This document shows positions 55,693-64,000 of a stretch of 64,000 nucleotides of DNA, in pieces. Below the pieces are notes generated by a model, which was not told where the DNA came from, made no database searches, and saw only the letters and a program-made list of their open reading frames with translations. The translations under genes and the position numbers were made by a program. How positions within the stretch are numbered: the stretch's first letter is position 1; every line of letters starts with the position of its first letter. The stretch spans positions 62,001-126,000 of the forward strand of contig QCIS01000002.1 in assembly GCA_003216535.1 (NCBI GenBank), read 5' to 3'. Source of the DNA: Prochlorococcus sp. AG-402-N08. Its GTDB lineage: Bacteria; Cyanobacteriota; Cyanobacteriia; PCC-6307; Cyanobiaceae.

Positions 55693-56622
55693 GTGGTCAA
55701 TGCTAGTCTCAATTGGGCCAGTATTGTTGGTATTGTCCTCGCTGTATGTGGAGGTGGCCTTTATTTCTTAAGGTCTTTTAAACCTGCATTAGCAAGAGAT
55801 TATGATGTTTTTTTCGCAGCTATAGGACTTTTATGCGGGGGAATATTATTTTTTCAAGGCTGGAGGTTAGATCCCATCCTTCAGTTTGGTCAGTTTTTGT
55901 TAGCGGGAACTACAGTTTTTTTCGCATATGAAAGTGTGCGATTGAGGGGAGTTGCTACTGACCAAGCTAGAAGGTCATCTTATTTTGATGATGATCCTAT
56001 TTCTGATGCGCCCAGAAATTCTAGAGGTCGATTTAATGAAGATTACGATAGGTTTGAAGAAACTGAAAGACCTTCAAGAAGATTTAAGCCTCAAGAAGAT
56101 GAATTTGAAGAAGACTATCTAGAGGAAAGATCTCGTAGAAGGAATGTTTCAAGAGCTATACCTTCTGCGGCTGCAAGTAGAAGTAGGCCATCTACAAGAG
56201 AAGCAAATCAGTTTGAAAATGATGAACCTATAAGGAGAAGAAGACCGACTCCCCAAGACAAAAATAGTAATCAATCAGAAGGAAATAAGTTTGGTGAGAG
56301 ACGTAACTTATCTCGTAATGAAGTTAAAACAGGATCAAGACCCAGGAGGAATCGGACAGTTTCTAGACAAGATAATATTACTTCTACTGATGATTCTTCT
56401 CCATCAAGAAAAAATCCTACAAGATCTCCTATTAGGCAGCAAATTTCAAAAGCTGGAGTAGAAGATGTTTCATTCAAAGACTCTAATCAAGTAAAAAAAA
56501 CTCGTGAGAATAGTAGAGTAAGCTCTTCAGCTAGAGCAAGTTCAAAAAATCAAAATGGAAGATATACTGTTGGAACAAACAAAAAGAAACCTAGAGATAA
56601 CAGTTCTAGATTTGATGATTAA
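55693..56622 (+). CDS. ycf66: Ycf66-family membrane protein with disordered basic tail
   Basis: 309 residues, GTG start; an overlapping ATG is out of frame. The N-terminal 95 residues form three transmembrane segments (ASIVGIVLAVCGGGLYFLRSF, DVFFAAIGLLCGGILFFQGW, FLLAGTTVFFAYESVRLRG) that define Ycf66, a cyanobacterial and plastid protein of unknown function. The remaining about 215 residues are rich in R, S, N and D and look unstructured. It follows psbX by 80 bp. Confidence 0.9.
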   Translation: MVNASLNWASIVGIVLAVCGGGLYFLRSFKPALARDYDVFFAAIGLLCGGILFFQGWRLDPILQFGQFLLAGTTVFFAYESVRLRGVATDQARRSSYFDDDPISDAPRNSRGRFNEDYDRFEETERPSRRFKPQEDEFEEDYLEERSRRRNVSRAIPSAAASRSRPSTREANQFENDEPIRRRRPTPQDKNSNQSEGNKFGERRNLSRNEVKTGSRPRRNRTVSRQDNITSTDDSSPSRKNPTRSPIRQQISKAGVEDVSFKDSNQVKKTRENSRVSSSARASSKNQNGRYTVGTNKKKPRDNSSRFDD

Positions 56623-56898
56623 TTATAAGATTCCTGCCCATTTTAAAAACGATTGTTGACTAAATAATTCAATTAGTATTATGGCTATGAATCCGATCAT
56701 TGCAAATCTTCCATTAGTTATTTCAGAATAATTACCCCACCCAAATTTGTATTCATCTTCAATATCTATTGATTTTTCTTCTAACTTGTTGTCTCTAGTT
56801 TGTTCATTGACGTAATTTCCATCTTGCTGCTTTTTTATAGAACTCTTATTCTCTAAATTAGTGACTTCTGAGTTAGTTTGTTCTTCTTTAGAATTCAT
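56623..56898 (-). CDS. hli: High-light-inducible protein (HLIP)
   Basis: 91 residues. A charged, disordered N-terminal 45 residues is followed by the HLIP core: SEITNGRFAMIGFIAIILIELFSQQ, with the chlorophyll-binding ExxNGRxAM pattern and one transmembrane helix. HLIPs dissipate energy and bind chlorophyll during photosystem assembly and stress. It is convergent with ycf66 (the stops abut) and just downstream of the ABC transporter gene on the same strand. Confidence 0.92.
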   Translation of the reverse strand: MNSKEEQTNSEVTNLENKSSIKKQQDGNYVNEQTRDNKLEEKSIDIEDEYKFGWGNYSEITNGRFAMIGFIAIILIELFSQQSFLKWAGIL

Positions 56899-56906
56899 TT
56901 TTTTTA

Positions 56907-58892
56907 CTAATCCTTAAAATTATACTTATCTGAAGTCAATAATTTCCAATCTCCATGTCCATTTAATTCTAAAATATTTTCATGAAAATCTTTTAAGCTA
57001 GGTCTATGTCCAACACTGATAAGAGAAAGTTCTCGTTCTTTTAGTAAACTATATAGTTTTTTTTCAGTATCAATATCTAAAGCACTTGTTGCCTCATCAA
57101 GTACAGCAAATCTTGGAGAATTAAGTAAGAGTCTTGCAAAAGCTAATCTTTGTTGCTCGCCTAGAGAAAGAATTCTTGGCCAATCTTGTTTGATATCAAG
57201 ATTAGGATAACGATCCACTAACGTTTTTAAATTTACTTCATGAAGTACAGAAGTGAGATGCTGATCACTAAATTTCTTAACTTCTGTGGGATAACATAAT
57301 TGTTCCCTGAGAGAACCTAGTAACATATAAGGTTTTTGAGGAATAAATAATAATTCTCCAATTTTTGGTTTTTTTATTTCCCCATGATCCGGTTCCCACA
57401 AACCACTAATCATTCTTAGTAAAGATGTTTTTCCGCACCCAGAAGGTCCTACAACTAAAAGTGATTGATTATTATCGATGCTCAAATTTAAATTCTTAAT
57501 TATTCTTTTATTTGATCCAGGTGGGCAAAGGTCAGCATTATTAATAAGAATTGAGGGATAATTTGAAATAATTTTTTGATTGCTTGTAGGGCTAGTTTGA
57601 CTAATAGATTCTACTTTTGATTGGAATCCTTCTAATCTGCCGATCCCTGCAGTAAATTTTGCAAGTTCTTCAATTTGATTAACTATGAAAAATAATGAAC
57701 CTTCGACCATTCCAAATGCAAAGCTTGCCTGAATAAAACGCCCATAATCAATATCACCTTTAAAGTAAGGGATAGCCATTATTAAATATGGGAAGAAATT
57801 TCCGGCATAATTAATGGATCTTCTCATGACGTCAATTATGACTCTCCATATAATTAGTAAATTAAAGTTTCTAACCACTTCTCCTAGGCGCCTTTCAGTT
57901 TCACTTTGCTCAGGATTCTCCCCAGAGTAAAAGGCTATTGATTCAGCATTATCTCTAATATGTACTAAGCCATATCGAAAATCTGCTTCATATCTGAGTT
58001 GATCAAAGTCAATCTTTACAAGATTTTTCCCAGCAATTAAAAGGATAGAAGTTGCAAATGCAGCGTAACCAAATAAAGAAAAAGTAAGTGTTGTACTTAT
58101 ACTCCATAAAATAAGAATATTGAGTGAAAATGTTAGTAGTGCATCAAAAATACCTAATGTGAAAGACAGACTTTGCCCGGTAAAAGCTCGGGTATCATCT
58201 GTGATCCTTTGATCTGGATTATCTACATCAGTTTGATCTTCATCATTGGGATTTAATTGGTAATAAGCTTTATTAGTCATATAATCTTTGACTAAACTTT
58301 TTGAAAGCCATTCTCGCCAAATTATTCCTAACTTATATGTAAAAAATATTTGGGAAACACGTATTGGTAAAGCTACAGCAAAACAACAAGCATAAATCCC
58401 CAATATCCGATAAAACCCATCTTCTTGTTTTTCTACCAAAGCATTTGTTAAATCTCTTGCTATAAATCCAATACCTGCGTTTATTCCGTTTACAGCTAAA
58501 AGCATTAATACAATTATCGCTAGGAATAACCAATGTAACCATCTACGGTTTTTTAATTGACGTCTTAAGCTAAAAAAGCTGCCTGATCCAATTAGAAATA
58601 AGGCAGAGAAAAGTAATCCCCAGCTGCCAGCCCAAATTGAATTTACAGTACTTACTACACCTCCGAAATACTTTTCAAGAAAAATTGGTTTAAAGCTCTC
58701 AAAAAAACTGATTATTCCTGTAAGACCAACAAGTACTACTCCGCCAACACAAAATAAAAGAGAAACCAAAAGCCACATAAATTGAAATCCATTACATTGA
58801 TCTATGGGAAGAAAAAATGGTTGAGATAGCTTTCTTAATTTTTGTAATTGGTATAGAATTTTGGATTTATTTTTAACTGCTTTATTCATCAC
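56907..58892 (-). CDS. SbmA/YddA-type ABC half-transporter
   Basis: 661 residues. N-terminal membrane domain with about six segments (about 35-420), of the ABC_membrane_2 type shared by SbmA, YddA and peroxisomal ABCD transporters: ALVEKQEDGFYRILGIY and RIHRDNAESIAFYSGENPE-like sequence (here HIRDNAESIAFYSGE). The C-terminal ATPase has Walker A GPSGCGKTSLL, signature LSLGEQQRLAFARLL and Walker B FAVLDEATSALD. It would act as a homodimer. Substrate unknown; the hli gene is 8 bp downstream. Confidence 0.88.
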   Translation of the reverse strand: MMNKAVKNKSKILYQLQKLRKLSQPFFLPIDQCNGFQFMWLLVSLLFCVGGVVLVGLTGIISFFESFKPIFLEKYFGGVVSTVNSIWAGSWGLLFSALFLIGSGSFFSLRRQLKNRRWLHWLFLAIIVLMLLAVNGINAGIGFIARDLTNALVEKQEDGFYRILGIYACCFAVALPIRVSQIFFTYKLGIIWREWLSKSLVKDYMTNKAYYQLNPNDEDQTDVDNPDQRITDDTRAFTGQSLSFTLGIFDALLTFSLNILILWSISTTLTFSLFGYAAFATSILLIAGKNLVKIDFDQLRYEADFRYGLVHIRDNAESIAFYSGENPEQSETERRLGEVVRNFNLLIIWRVIIDVMRRSINYAGNFFPYLIMAIPYFKGDIDYGRFIQASFAFGMVEGSLFFIVNQIEELAKFTAGIGRLEGFQSKVESISQTSPTSNQKIISNYPSILINNADLCPPGSNKRIIKNLNLSIDNNQSLLVVGPSGCGKTSLLRMISGLWEPDHGEIKKPKIGELLFIPQKPYMLLGSLREQLCYPTEVKKFSDQHLTSVLHEVNLKTLVDRYPNLDIKQDWPRILSLGEQQRLAFARLLLNSPRFAVLDEATSALDIDTEKKLYSLLKERELSLISVGHRPSLKDFHENILELNGHGDWKLLTSDKYNFKD

Positions 58893-58931
58893 TCTACAAG
58901 TTTTATAAAATAAATTATAGCTTTTAAAAGT

Positions 58932-59210
58932 CTATTGACCAAAGCCAATAAATGAAAGTGCCCAGTTAGGTAAATTTAAGTAATTCAATATTGTTGCATC
59001 AAATTCATGAACTTTTGGAAATGATTTATCTAATACCCACCATAGTAGAAAAGGTAAATTAAATAAAATTTGTAATTGCCATTTATAAGTTAAAACGCTC
59101 CAAATTTTTATTAACTTGGTTTTGAGGGAATCATCTAACTCTTCCCAATTTTTTGAGATTAAATTTAATAAATTTTTGGATCCTGTATTTAGGGAATCTG
59201 GCGTATTCAT
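58932..59210 (-). CDS. Conserved-looking small protein, unknown function
   Basis: 92 residues. Helical N-terminal half (about 10-40), then one hydrophobic, tryptophan-rich segment (about 44-62, WQLQILFNLPFLLWWVLD) and a second apolar end (NLPNWALSFIGFGQ). Likely membrane-associated. I know no family function. It sits between the HIT protein gene and the ABC transporter gene, all on one strand, within about 40 bp of each. Confidence 0.65.
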   Translation of the reverse strand: MNTPDSLNTGSKNLLNLISKNWEELDDSLKTKLIKIWSVLTYKWQLQILFNLPFLLWWVLDKSFPKVHEFDATILNYLNLPNWALSFIGFGQ

Positions 59211-59256
59211 TTGTTTTTTACTTATTTATAACCTATAAATATTTATTTCGAGAGTT

Positions 59257-59598
59257 TTAACCTGGAGGCCAATTCATTTTTCTTCCAGATAAAAAATGAA
59301 TATGCAAATGAAAAACTGTTTGTCCCGATTCTGCTCCAGTATTAATTACTGTTCTCCAATTAGTTAAATTTTTTGATTTAGCTATTTTGCTACCCACAAA
59401 TAGTAAATGCCCTAATAAATTTACATCTTCTTCAATACACTTCAATAAGCTTATAATTGGCTTTTTAGGAATCACTAAAAAATGCACTGGAGCTTGCGCT
59501 TGGATATCATTAAAAGCAATACAAAACTCATCTTCATAAAGCTTATCACATGGTATTTCTTCATTAATTATTTTTTGAAATATTGTAGTTTCAGTCAC
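59257..59598 (-). CDS. HIT-family nucleotide hydrolase/transferase
   Basis: 113 residues. N-terminal TIFQKIINEEIPCDKLYEDE is typical of the HINT branch; the histidine triad is HLHIHFLSG near residue 97-105. These enzymes hydrolyse nucleoside phosphoramidates or related compounds. The C terminus RKMNWPPG matches HINT proteins. It is 5 bp downstream of the deformylase gene on the same strand. Confidence 0.93.
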   Translation of the reverse strand: MTETTIFQKIINEEIPCDKLYEDEFCIAFNDIQAQAPVHFLVIPKKPIISLLKCIEEDVNLLGHLLFVGSKIAKSKNLTNWRTVINTGAESGQTVFHLHIHFLSGRKMNWPPG

Positions 59599-59603
59599 TA
59601 AAA

Positions 59604-60209
59604 TTAATTAATAGAAATAATGTCTTTTTCGTTAAAACCTTCTTTTAAAAGTTCTTTATTTAAATCATCTTTTGATGTAACTCTATCAACAAATAATATT
59701 CCTTTTAAGTGATCCATTTCATGTTGAATACACCTTGCTAGAAGTCCATCTGCCTTCATTTTACGTGGTCTCCCCATCTCATCTCTAAATTTTAATTTTA
59801 TAGTAGATGGTCTCACTACATTTAGATAGACACCAGGTATACTCAAACAGCCTTCTTCGTATGAATTCAGGGTTGTTCCATAGTCTGTAATTTCTGGGTT
59901 GATTAATATTAAAGGTTCTGCTGCTGAATCTTCAAAATTTACATCTATGACAAGAAGCTCCTTGTTAATTCCAATTTGAGGTGCAGCAAGTCCAATTCCT
60001 TTTGCTGCATACATGCTTTGAAGCATGTCTTTAGCAAGTTTTCTAATCGATTCGTCAACTTTAGTTATTCTTTTGGAATTTAGTCTTAATACATCATCAC
60101 CAAGTTTATAAATGTCTAGAGATGGCTTACATGTTTGTTCCTTTGAAATTTTTTCCGAGATCCCATTTGTTTTGGACTTTTTTGCAAGTTGTGAAAAATG
60201 GTTCGCCAC
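59604..60209 (-). CDS. def: Peptide deformylase
   Basis: Removes the formyl group from nascent proteins. 201 residues. Three family motifs: GIGLAAPQIG (near 75), EEGCLSIPG with the metal cysteine (near 118) and QHEMDHLKG with the metal histidines (near 162). The N terminus has an extra about 30 residues of K/S/T that could be a linker or a late start; an alternative start is not obvious. Divergent from the S9 peptidase gene. Confidence 0.95.
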   Translation of the reverse strand: MANHFSQLAKKSKTNGISEKISKEQTCKPSLDIYKLGDDVLRLNSKRITKVDESIRKLAKDMLQSMYAAKGIGLAAPQIGINKELLVIDVNFEDSAAEPLILINPEITDYGTTLNSYEEGCLSIPGVYLNVVRPSTIKLKFRDEMGRPRKMKADGLLARCIQHEMDHLKGILFVDRVTSKDDLNKELLKEGFNEKDIISIN

Positions 60210-60286
60210 GTTAAAAAAAAGTTTTTAGTTAAGAGTTTAGCTATAAAAATATTAGCACTTTAATTTACTTTCTTTATAGTTTTTAA

Positions 60287-62212
60287 ATGAGTAATGATGA
60301 TAAGTTAAAAGTTAGGCAAAATATTTCTAAAAAAAAAGCTTTTAAGGAATTAACTATTATTAGGGATACCATTTTTTGGATTGACGTTGTTGGTGAAGGT
60401 CAAAATGAAAATGCCATTTTTGCAAGACCTTTTAGTCAGAAAGATGCATTTCCCCAAAAACTAACTGGTAAAAAATTTAATATTAAAAATAATTTTCATG
60501 GATATGGTGGTAAATCTTATAAATGTATAGATTTTAAAAATAATTTTTATTTGATATGGATAGATCAGTTGACAAAGGCAGTATGGTTTCAAATTTTTAA
60601 AGAGGCAGCATCAAATGATATAAATCAAAATAAATATCTTGATTCAGTTCAAGAACCTAAACAACTATCTAAATCAATTGAAGGCAATTTCGATTCTTCA
60701 TTTGTTATTTCTGAAGAAAACTTTTTGTATGGTATTTGTGAAATAAACAATAGAGATTATTTATTTTCTTTAAATTTAAAGAAGACAAAACAAGATATTC
60801 GTCGAATAAAAAAATTTAAAAATTTTGCTGGAGATTTATCTTCTAATACCACTACTAGCTTACTTTCTTGGATCGAGTGGGATTCTCCATATATGCCCTG
60901 GGAGAAAAATGATCTTTTTTTTGCTCAAATAGACTTTGATGGAGAGATACAAAAAATAAAAAAATTCTCAAATAAGCTTGTTAATGTCAACAAAAAAGTT
61001 TCTTTTTTCCAACCTTATTGGATATGTGAAACACTTTTAGTATGTTCTGAAGATAGTTCTGGGTGGTGGAACTTATTGTTTTTAGATGTTAGTGAAATTG
61101 AGAATATTTTTATTAAGAAAAGAATAGAGCGAAATTTTATTGAATATGGAGTACCCCAATGGGTCTCAGGAATAACATTGTTTTCAGGGACCATAAAAAA
61201 TTTATTTTGTTTAGCAAAAAAAGAAAATAGTTTAATAGTCGAACAATATAAAGATCTTTCATTAGTTAAAGAATTTCCTACTATTTTTACCTCAATAAGT
61301 GATTTCAGTGTTTTTCGGAAGAAAGTTCTTTTAAAAGGATATGGATCTGATTTTTTGGGAACTTTACTTGAAATCGATTTTGCAGAAAAAATTTTATCAA
61401 ATTTTTCTGATCAGATATATTTTGATCATATAAAGGATTGTTCAAAACCTGAAACATTTTGGTTTAAAGGTTTTGAGGATCAATCTACTCATTCTTATCT
61501 TTATAAACCGATTGTTGAAAATTTTAGAAAGCCTCCGCTCCTTGTTAGAGCTCATAGCGGACCAACTTCATTTTTTGATGGATCATATAATTCTGAAGTT
61601 CAATATTGGACTTCGAAGGGATTTTTTGTTGCTGAAGTGAATTATGGAGGATCATCAGGATTTGGCAAGGCATATAGAGAGAGGTTGAATAATAAGTGGG
61701 GTATTGTTGATTCTTATGATTGCAAAGCACTAGCTCTTGAATTAATTCAACTAAATTTAGTGGATAGTGATAAAGTAGTAATTTTTGGTAATAGTGCTGG
61801 TGGGCTAACTGCTCTAAATTGTTTATTATATGGGTCTATTTTTACAGCTGCAATTTGTAAATATCCTGTAATAGATTTGAAGGATATGCATCACAACACT
61901 CATAGATTTGAAAAAGATTATTTAAATTCTTTGGTGGGAAATTATTTAAAAAATTATGATGATTACATAAATAGATCTCCAATAAATCAAATTAAAAAAA
62001 TAAAAAAACCTATTTTATTGTTTCATGGAAAAAAAGATACAGTTATTTCGTATCAACAAACTTTAAAAATTAAAGAAATTTTAATTCAGAATAATAAATA
62101 TTCAGAAGTTATTTTTTTTGAAAATGAAGGTCATGGGTTTAAAAATATTGAAAATAAGGAGGTAGTAATGCAAAAATCTCAGAAATTTTTAAAAAATGCT
62201 TTGAACATTTAA
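60287..62212 (+). CDS. S9-family serine peptidase (acyl-peptide hydrolase/dipeptidyl aminopeptidase-like)
   Basis: 641 residues, no signal peptide. N-terminal beta-propeller (about 1-380), then an alpha/beta hydrolase domain: substrate-binding loop RAHSGPTSFFD, NYGGSSGFGKAYRERLNNKWG, nucleophile in GNSAGGL (GxSxGG, near 504), aspartate in FHGKKDTVI (near 584) and histidine in EGHGFKN (near 616). Likely a cytoplasmic oligopeptidase. The stop overlaps the sufS stop by 4 bp on the other strand. Confidence 0.9.
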   Translation: MSNDDKLKVRQNISKKKAFKELTIIRDTIFWIDVVGEGQNENAIFARPFSQKDAFPQKLTGKKFNIKNNFHGYGGKSYKCIDFKNNFYLIWIDQLTKAVWFQIFKEAASNDINQNKYLDSVQEPKQLSKSIEGNFDSSFVISEENFLYGICEINNRDYLFSLNLKKTKQDIRRIKKFKNFAGDLSSNTTTSLLSWIEWDSPYMPWEKNDLFFAQIDFDGEIQKIKKFSNKLVNVNKKVSFFQPYWICETLLVCSEDSSGWWNLLFLDVSEIENIFIKKRIERNFIEYGVPQWVSGITLFSGTIKNLFCLAKKENSLIVEQYKDLSLVKEFPTIFTSISDFSVFRKKVLLKGYGSDFLGTLLEIDFAEKILSNFSDQIYFDHIKDCSKPETFWFKGFEDQSTHSYLYKPIVENFRKPPLLVRAHSGPTSFFDGSYNSEVQYWTSKGFFVAEVNYGGSSGFGKAYRERLNNKWGIVDSYDCKALALELIQLNLVDSDKVVIFGNSAGGLTALNCLLYGSIFTAAICKYPVIDLKDMHHNTHRFEKDYLNSLVGNYLKNYDDYINRSPINQIKKIKKPILLFHGKKDTVISYQQTLKIKEILIQNNKYSEVIFFENEGHGFKNIENKEVVMQKSQKFLKNALNI

Positions 62213-63462
62213 GAATTGATTTTTAGGAAATTAATAGTATCTTTTAATTTTTCTATAAATATATCAATTTCTTCCTTATTGGTTGTGAAATTCATGCTAA
62301 TTCTAGACGTAGATTTAATTCCGATGTATCTGTGAAGAGGTTGACAACAATGATGCCCACTTCTGATGCAAATTCCTTTTGAGTCAAGAATTTCAGCAAT
62401 ATCGTTTGAATGTATGTTTTTTATATAGAAAGTTGCAAGTGATGCTCTGTTTGGATCTATCTCCGGCGATGGGCCTATGATTTCAACATTTTTTATTTGA
62501 TTTAATTTTTCAAATAAATATTGAGTAATAGACTTTTCATATTCATGAATTTCATCCAATCCAATGTTATTTATGTAATTAATAGCTTCAGCAAGACCTA
62601 TTGCTTCTGCAATAGCAGGAGTTCCAGCTTCAAATTTATGTGGGAGCTCTGCCCAAGTACTTGTCTCTTCAAAAACATCTTGAATCATTTCGCCACCTCC
62701 AAATAGAGGAGGAATTTTTTCTAGAATTTCTTTTCTTGACCAGAGGAAACCAATACCTGTAGGACCGCAAAGTTTATGTCCTGACCCCGCTAAAAAATCT
62801 ACATCAAGATCAATCACATCCATTTTTTGATGCGCCAAACTTTGACATGCATCTATTAACACTAAAGAGCCCTTTTGTTTAGCTAGTTTAGTTATCTCTT
62901 TGATTGGATTACAGCAACCTAAAGTATTACTAACATGAACTATGCTAACAAGCTTTGTTCTAGATGTTAGTTTTGATTTAAAATCATCTAGATTTAATTT
63001 TCCATATTTATCTATACCTACAAATTTTAATTTGCATTTATTTTTTGCTGCGACCATTTGCCAAGGAACAATATTGCTATGATGCTCCATAATTGACAAG
63101 AGAATTTCATCGTTTTCTTTTAATGAAGATTCACCCCATGATCTAGCCGCGAGATTTATTGCTTCAGTAGCATTTCTTGTAAAAATAATTTCTTTTGTTG
63201 AATTTGCATTTATATATTTACTTATTAAATATCGTGCATTTTCAAATTCTTCAGTCGCTTTAGCACTCAATTGATGCGCACCTCTATGTACATTTGCATT
63301 GAAGTTTCTATAATATTCATCAATTTTTTTTAAGACTTGTATTGGTTTTTGAGTGGTTGCAGCATGGTCTAAATAAATAATTTGCTCATTACTTTCTAAG
63401 TTCTTATTTAAAAGAGGAAAGTCTTTTTTAGTTATTTGAGGAAAATTTTGAATCGTTTTCAT
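62209..63462 (-). CDS. sufS: Cysteine desulfurase SufS
   Basis: PLP enzyme that releases sulfur from cysteine for iron-sulfur cluster assembly. 417 residues. Motifs: YLDHAATTQKP at the N terminus, HHSNIVPWQ, PLP lysine in GSGHKLCGPTG (near 235) and the active-site cysteine in RSGHHCCQPLHRY (near 377), which is the group II SufS loop with one extra C. It follows sufD with a 1-bp overlap (TAATG), so suf genes form an operon read on the minus strand. Confidence 0.96.
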   Translation of the reverse strand: MKTIQNFPQITKKDFPLLNKNLESNEQIIYLDHAATTQKPIQVLKKIDEYYRNFNANVHRGAHQLSAKATEEFENARYLISKYINANSTKEIIFTRNATEAINLAARSWGESSLKENDEILLSIMEHHSNIVPWQMVAAKNKCKLKFVGIDKYGKLNLDDFKSKLTSRTKLVSIVHVSNTLGCCNPIKEITKLAKQKGSLVLIDACQSLAHQKMDVIDLDVDFLAGSGHKLCGPTGIGFLWSRKEILEKIPPLFGGGEMIQDVFEETSTWAELPHKFEAGTPAIAEAIGLAEAINYINNIGLDEIHEYEKSITQYLFEKLNQIKNVEIIGPSPEIDPNRASLATFYIKNIHSNDIAEILDSKGICIRSGHHCCQPLHRYIGIKSTSRISMNFTTNKEEIDIFIEKLKDTINFLKINS

Positions 63463-64000
63463 TAGTTCTGGTTTAAAACTGTATCAAGCAAATCCCATCT
63501 GTCTTTTGAAACGGGAATAAATGAAATTATTTCTTGAAAGTAAGAACTTAATTGTAGTTTACTTGCTTCTGCTAATGTGATTCCTCTTGTTCGCATATAA
63601 AAAAGTTCTTCTTCATTTAATTGCGAAATCGTGGCTCCATGTTTGCATTTGACATCATCAGCAATTATTTCTAATTGAGGTTTGGTATCTATTTGTGCGA
63701 GATTTGATAAAAGTAAATTTCTGCTTAATTGAGAAGCATCAGTTTTCTGTGCACTTTTAGGAACTATTATCGAACCTTCAAATATTGCATGTGATTTATC
63801 GTCAGCAAGTGATTTGTTGATTTGATCTAGAAATCCATTTGGACCATTAAAGTCTATTTTTGTATAAGTAGAAATTTGTTCATCGCTTTTTGTTATTTGC
63901 ATACCTTTGATATTGGTTTTAGCGTTACCTACAGATTGTTTAATACTTATTTCAAATCTTGCATAATTAAATTTGAAATGTAAAGATCCTAAGTTGTATT
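63462..64000 (-). CDS. sufD: SufD, Fe-S assembly scaffold component, partial (5' end outside window)
   Basis: 179 visible residues, 3' end of the gene; the frame is open to the window edge (LGSLHFKFNYARFEISIKQSVGNAK precedes the first in-window ATG, quoted for orientation in two parts). The SufD/SufB C-terminal fold shows SHAIFEGSIIVPKSAQKTDASQLSRNLLLS and DVKCKHGATISQLNEEELFYMRTRGI, where the conserved histidine of GATIS and the KCKHG motif are typical. SufD acts with SufB and SufC. Any ATG at 63902 is internal, not the start. Confidence 0.93.
   Translation of the reverse strand, partial: YNLGSLHFKFNYARFEISIKQSVGNAKTNIKGMQITKSDEQISTYTKIDFNGPNGFLDQINKSLADDKSHAIFEGSIIVPKSAQKTDASQLSRNLLLSNLAQIDTKPQLEIIADDVKCKHGATISQLNEEELFYMRTRGITLAEASKLQLSSYFQEIISFIPVSKDRWDLLDTVLNQN

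Noticed and set aside
63462-63902. ATG at 63902 as the start of SufD
   Set aside because: The frame stays open to the window end with SufD-like sequence, so this is an internal methionine in a partial gene.

Overview
The window is a stretch of chromosome from a picocyanobacterium, almost certainly Prochlorococcus of a high-light clade. The DNA is very AT-rich and tightly packed, with many 1-35 bp gene overlaps and frequent TTG/GTG starts. It carries photosystem and cyanobacterial marker genes (psbX, ycf66, a high-light-inducible protein, a flv1/flv3 pair). It also has a circularly permuted two-piece tmRNA whose tag reads ANKIVSFSRQTAPVAA. I see no insertion sequence, integrase, CRISPR array or rRNA.

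Layout. 0-15 kb: housekeeping genes: argH (5' cut by the window), a glycine-rich RNA-binding protein, dus, msrB, the grpE-dnaJ-TusA-like-rsgA run, ybaB-murB-murC, gap2, thiL and a lumenal-type cyclophilin, then efp-accB, pdxA and an SDR protein. 15-21.3 kb: an HNH protein, a half-length AbrB-type membrane protein, a class V aminotransferase, cbiD and guaA. 21.5-24.4 kb: the most accessory-looking part. It holds four consecutive minus-strand genes for small exported proteins, one a CsgG/LpoB-like lipoprotein, followed by about 520 bp without a confident gene that contains 11-bp direct repeats. 24.4-28 kb: a PD-(D/E)XK nuclease-like protein with cysteine pairs, two unknown proteins and penicillin-binding protein 2.

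28-45.6 kb: an FMN reductase with flv1 and flv3 (O2 photoreduction), then alaS, speA, ndk, thiO, gatB, coaE and argJ. After these come an orphan ParA with an overlapping small membrane protein, an aldo/keto reductase, tmRNA and a THUMP-type rRNA methyltransferase. 45.6-53.4 kb: paired envelope proteins, a 51-residue membrane protein, a degenerate LigD-phosphoesterase-like protein just upstream of smc, a PRC-barrel protein, an LpxB-like protein and a tRNA-Leu with anticodon AAG. 53.6-64 kb: accC, a YggT protein, psbX, ycf66, hli, an SbmA-type ABC half-transporter, a HIT protein, def, an S9 peptidase, sufS, and sufD cut by the window end.

Most of this is the conserved picocyanobacterial backbone. 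I found no clear new multi-gene defence or mobile system. The best leads are the exported-protein island, the LigD-phosphoesterase relic beside smc, the tRNA-Leu(AAG), the orphan ParA/membrane-protein pair and the cysteine-bearing nuclease-fold protein. All assignments come from reading motifs; no database search was run.
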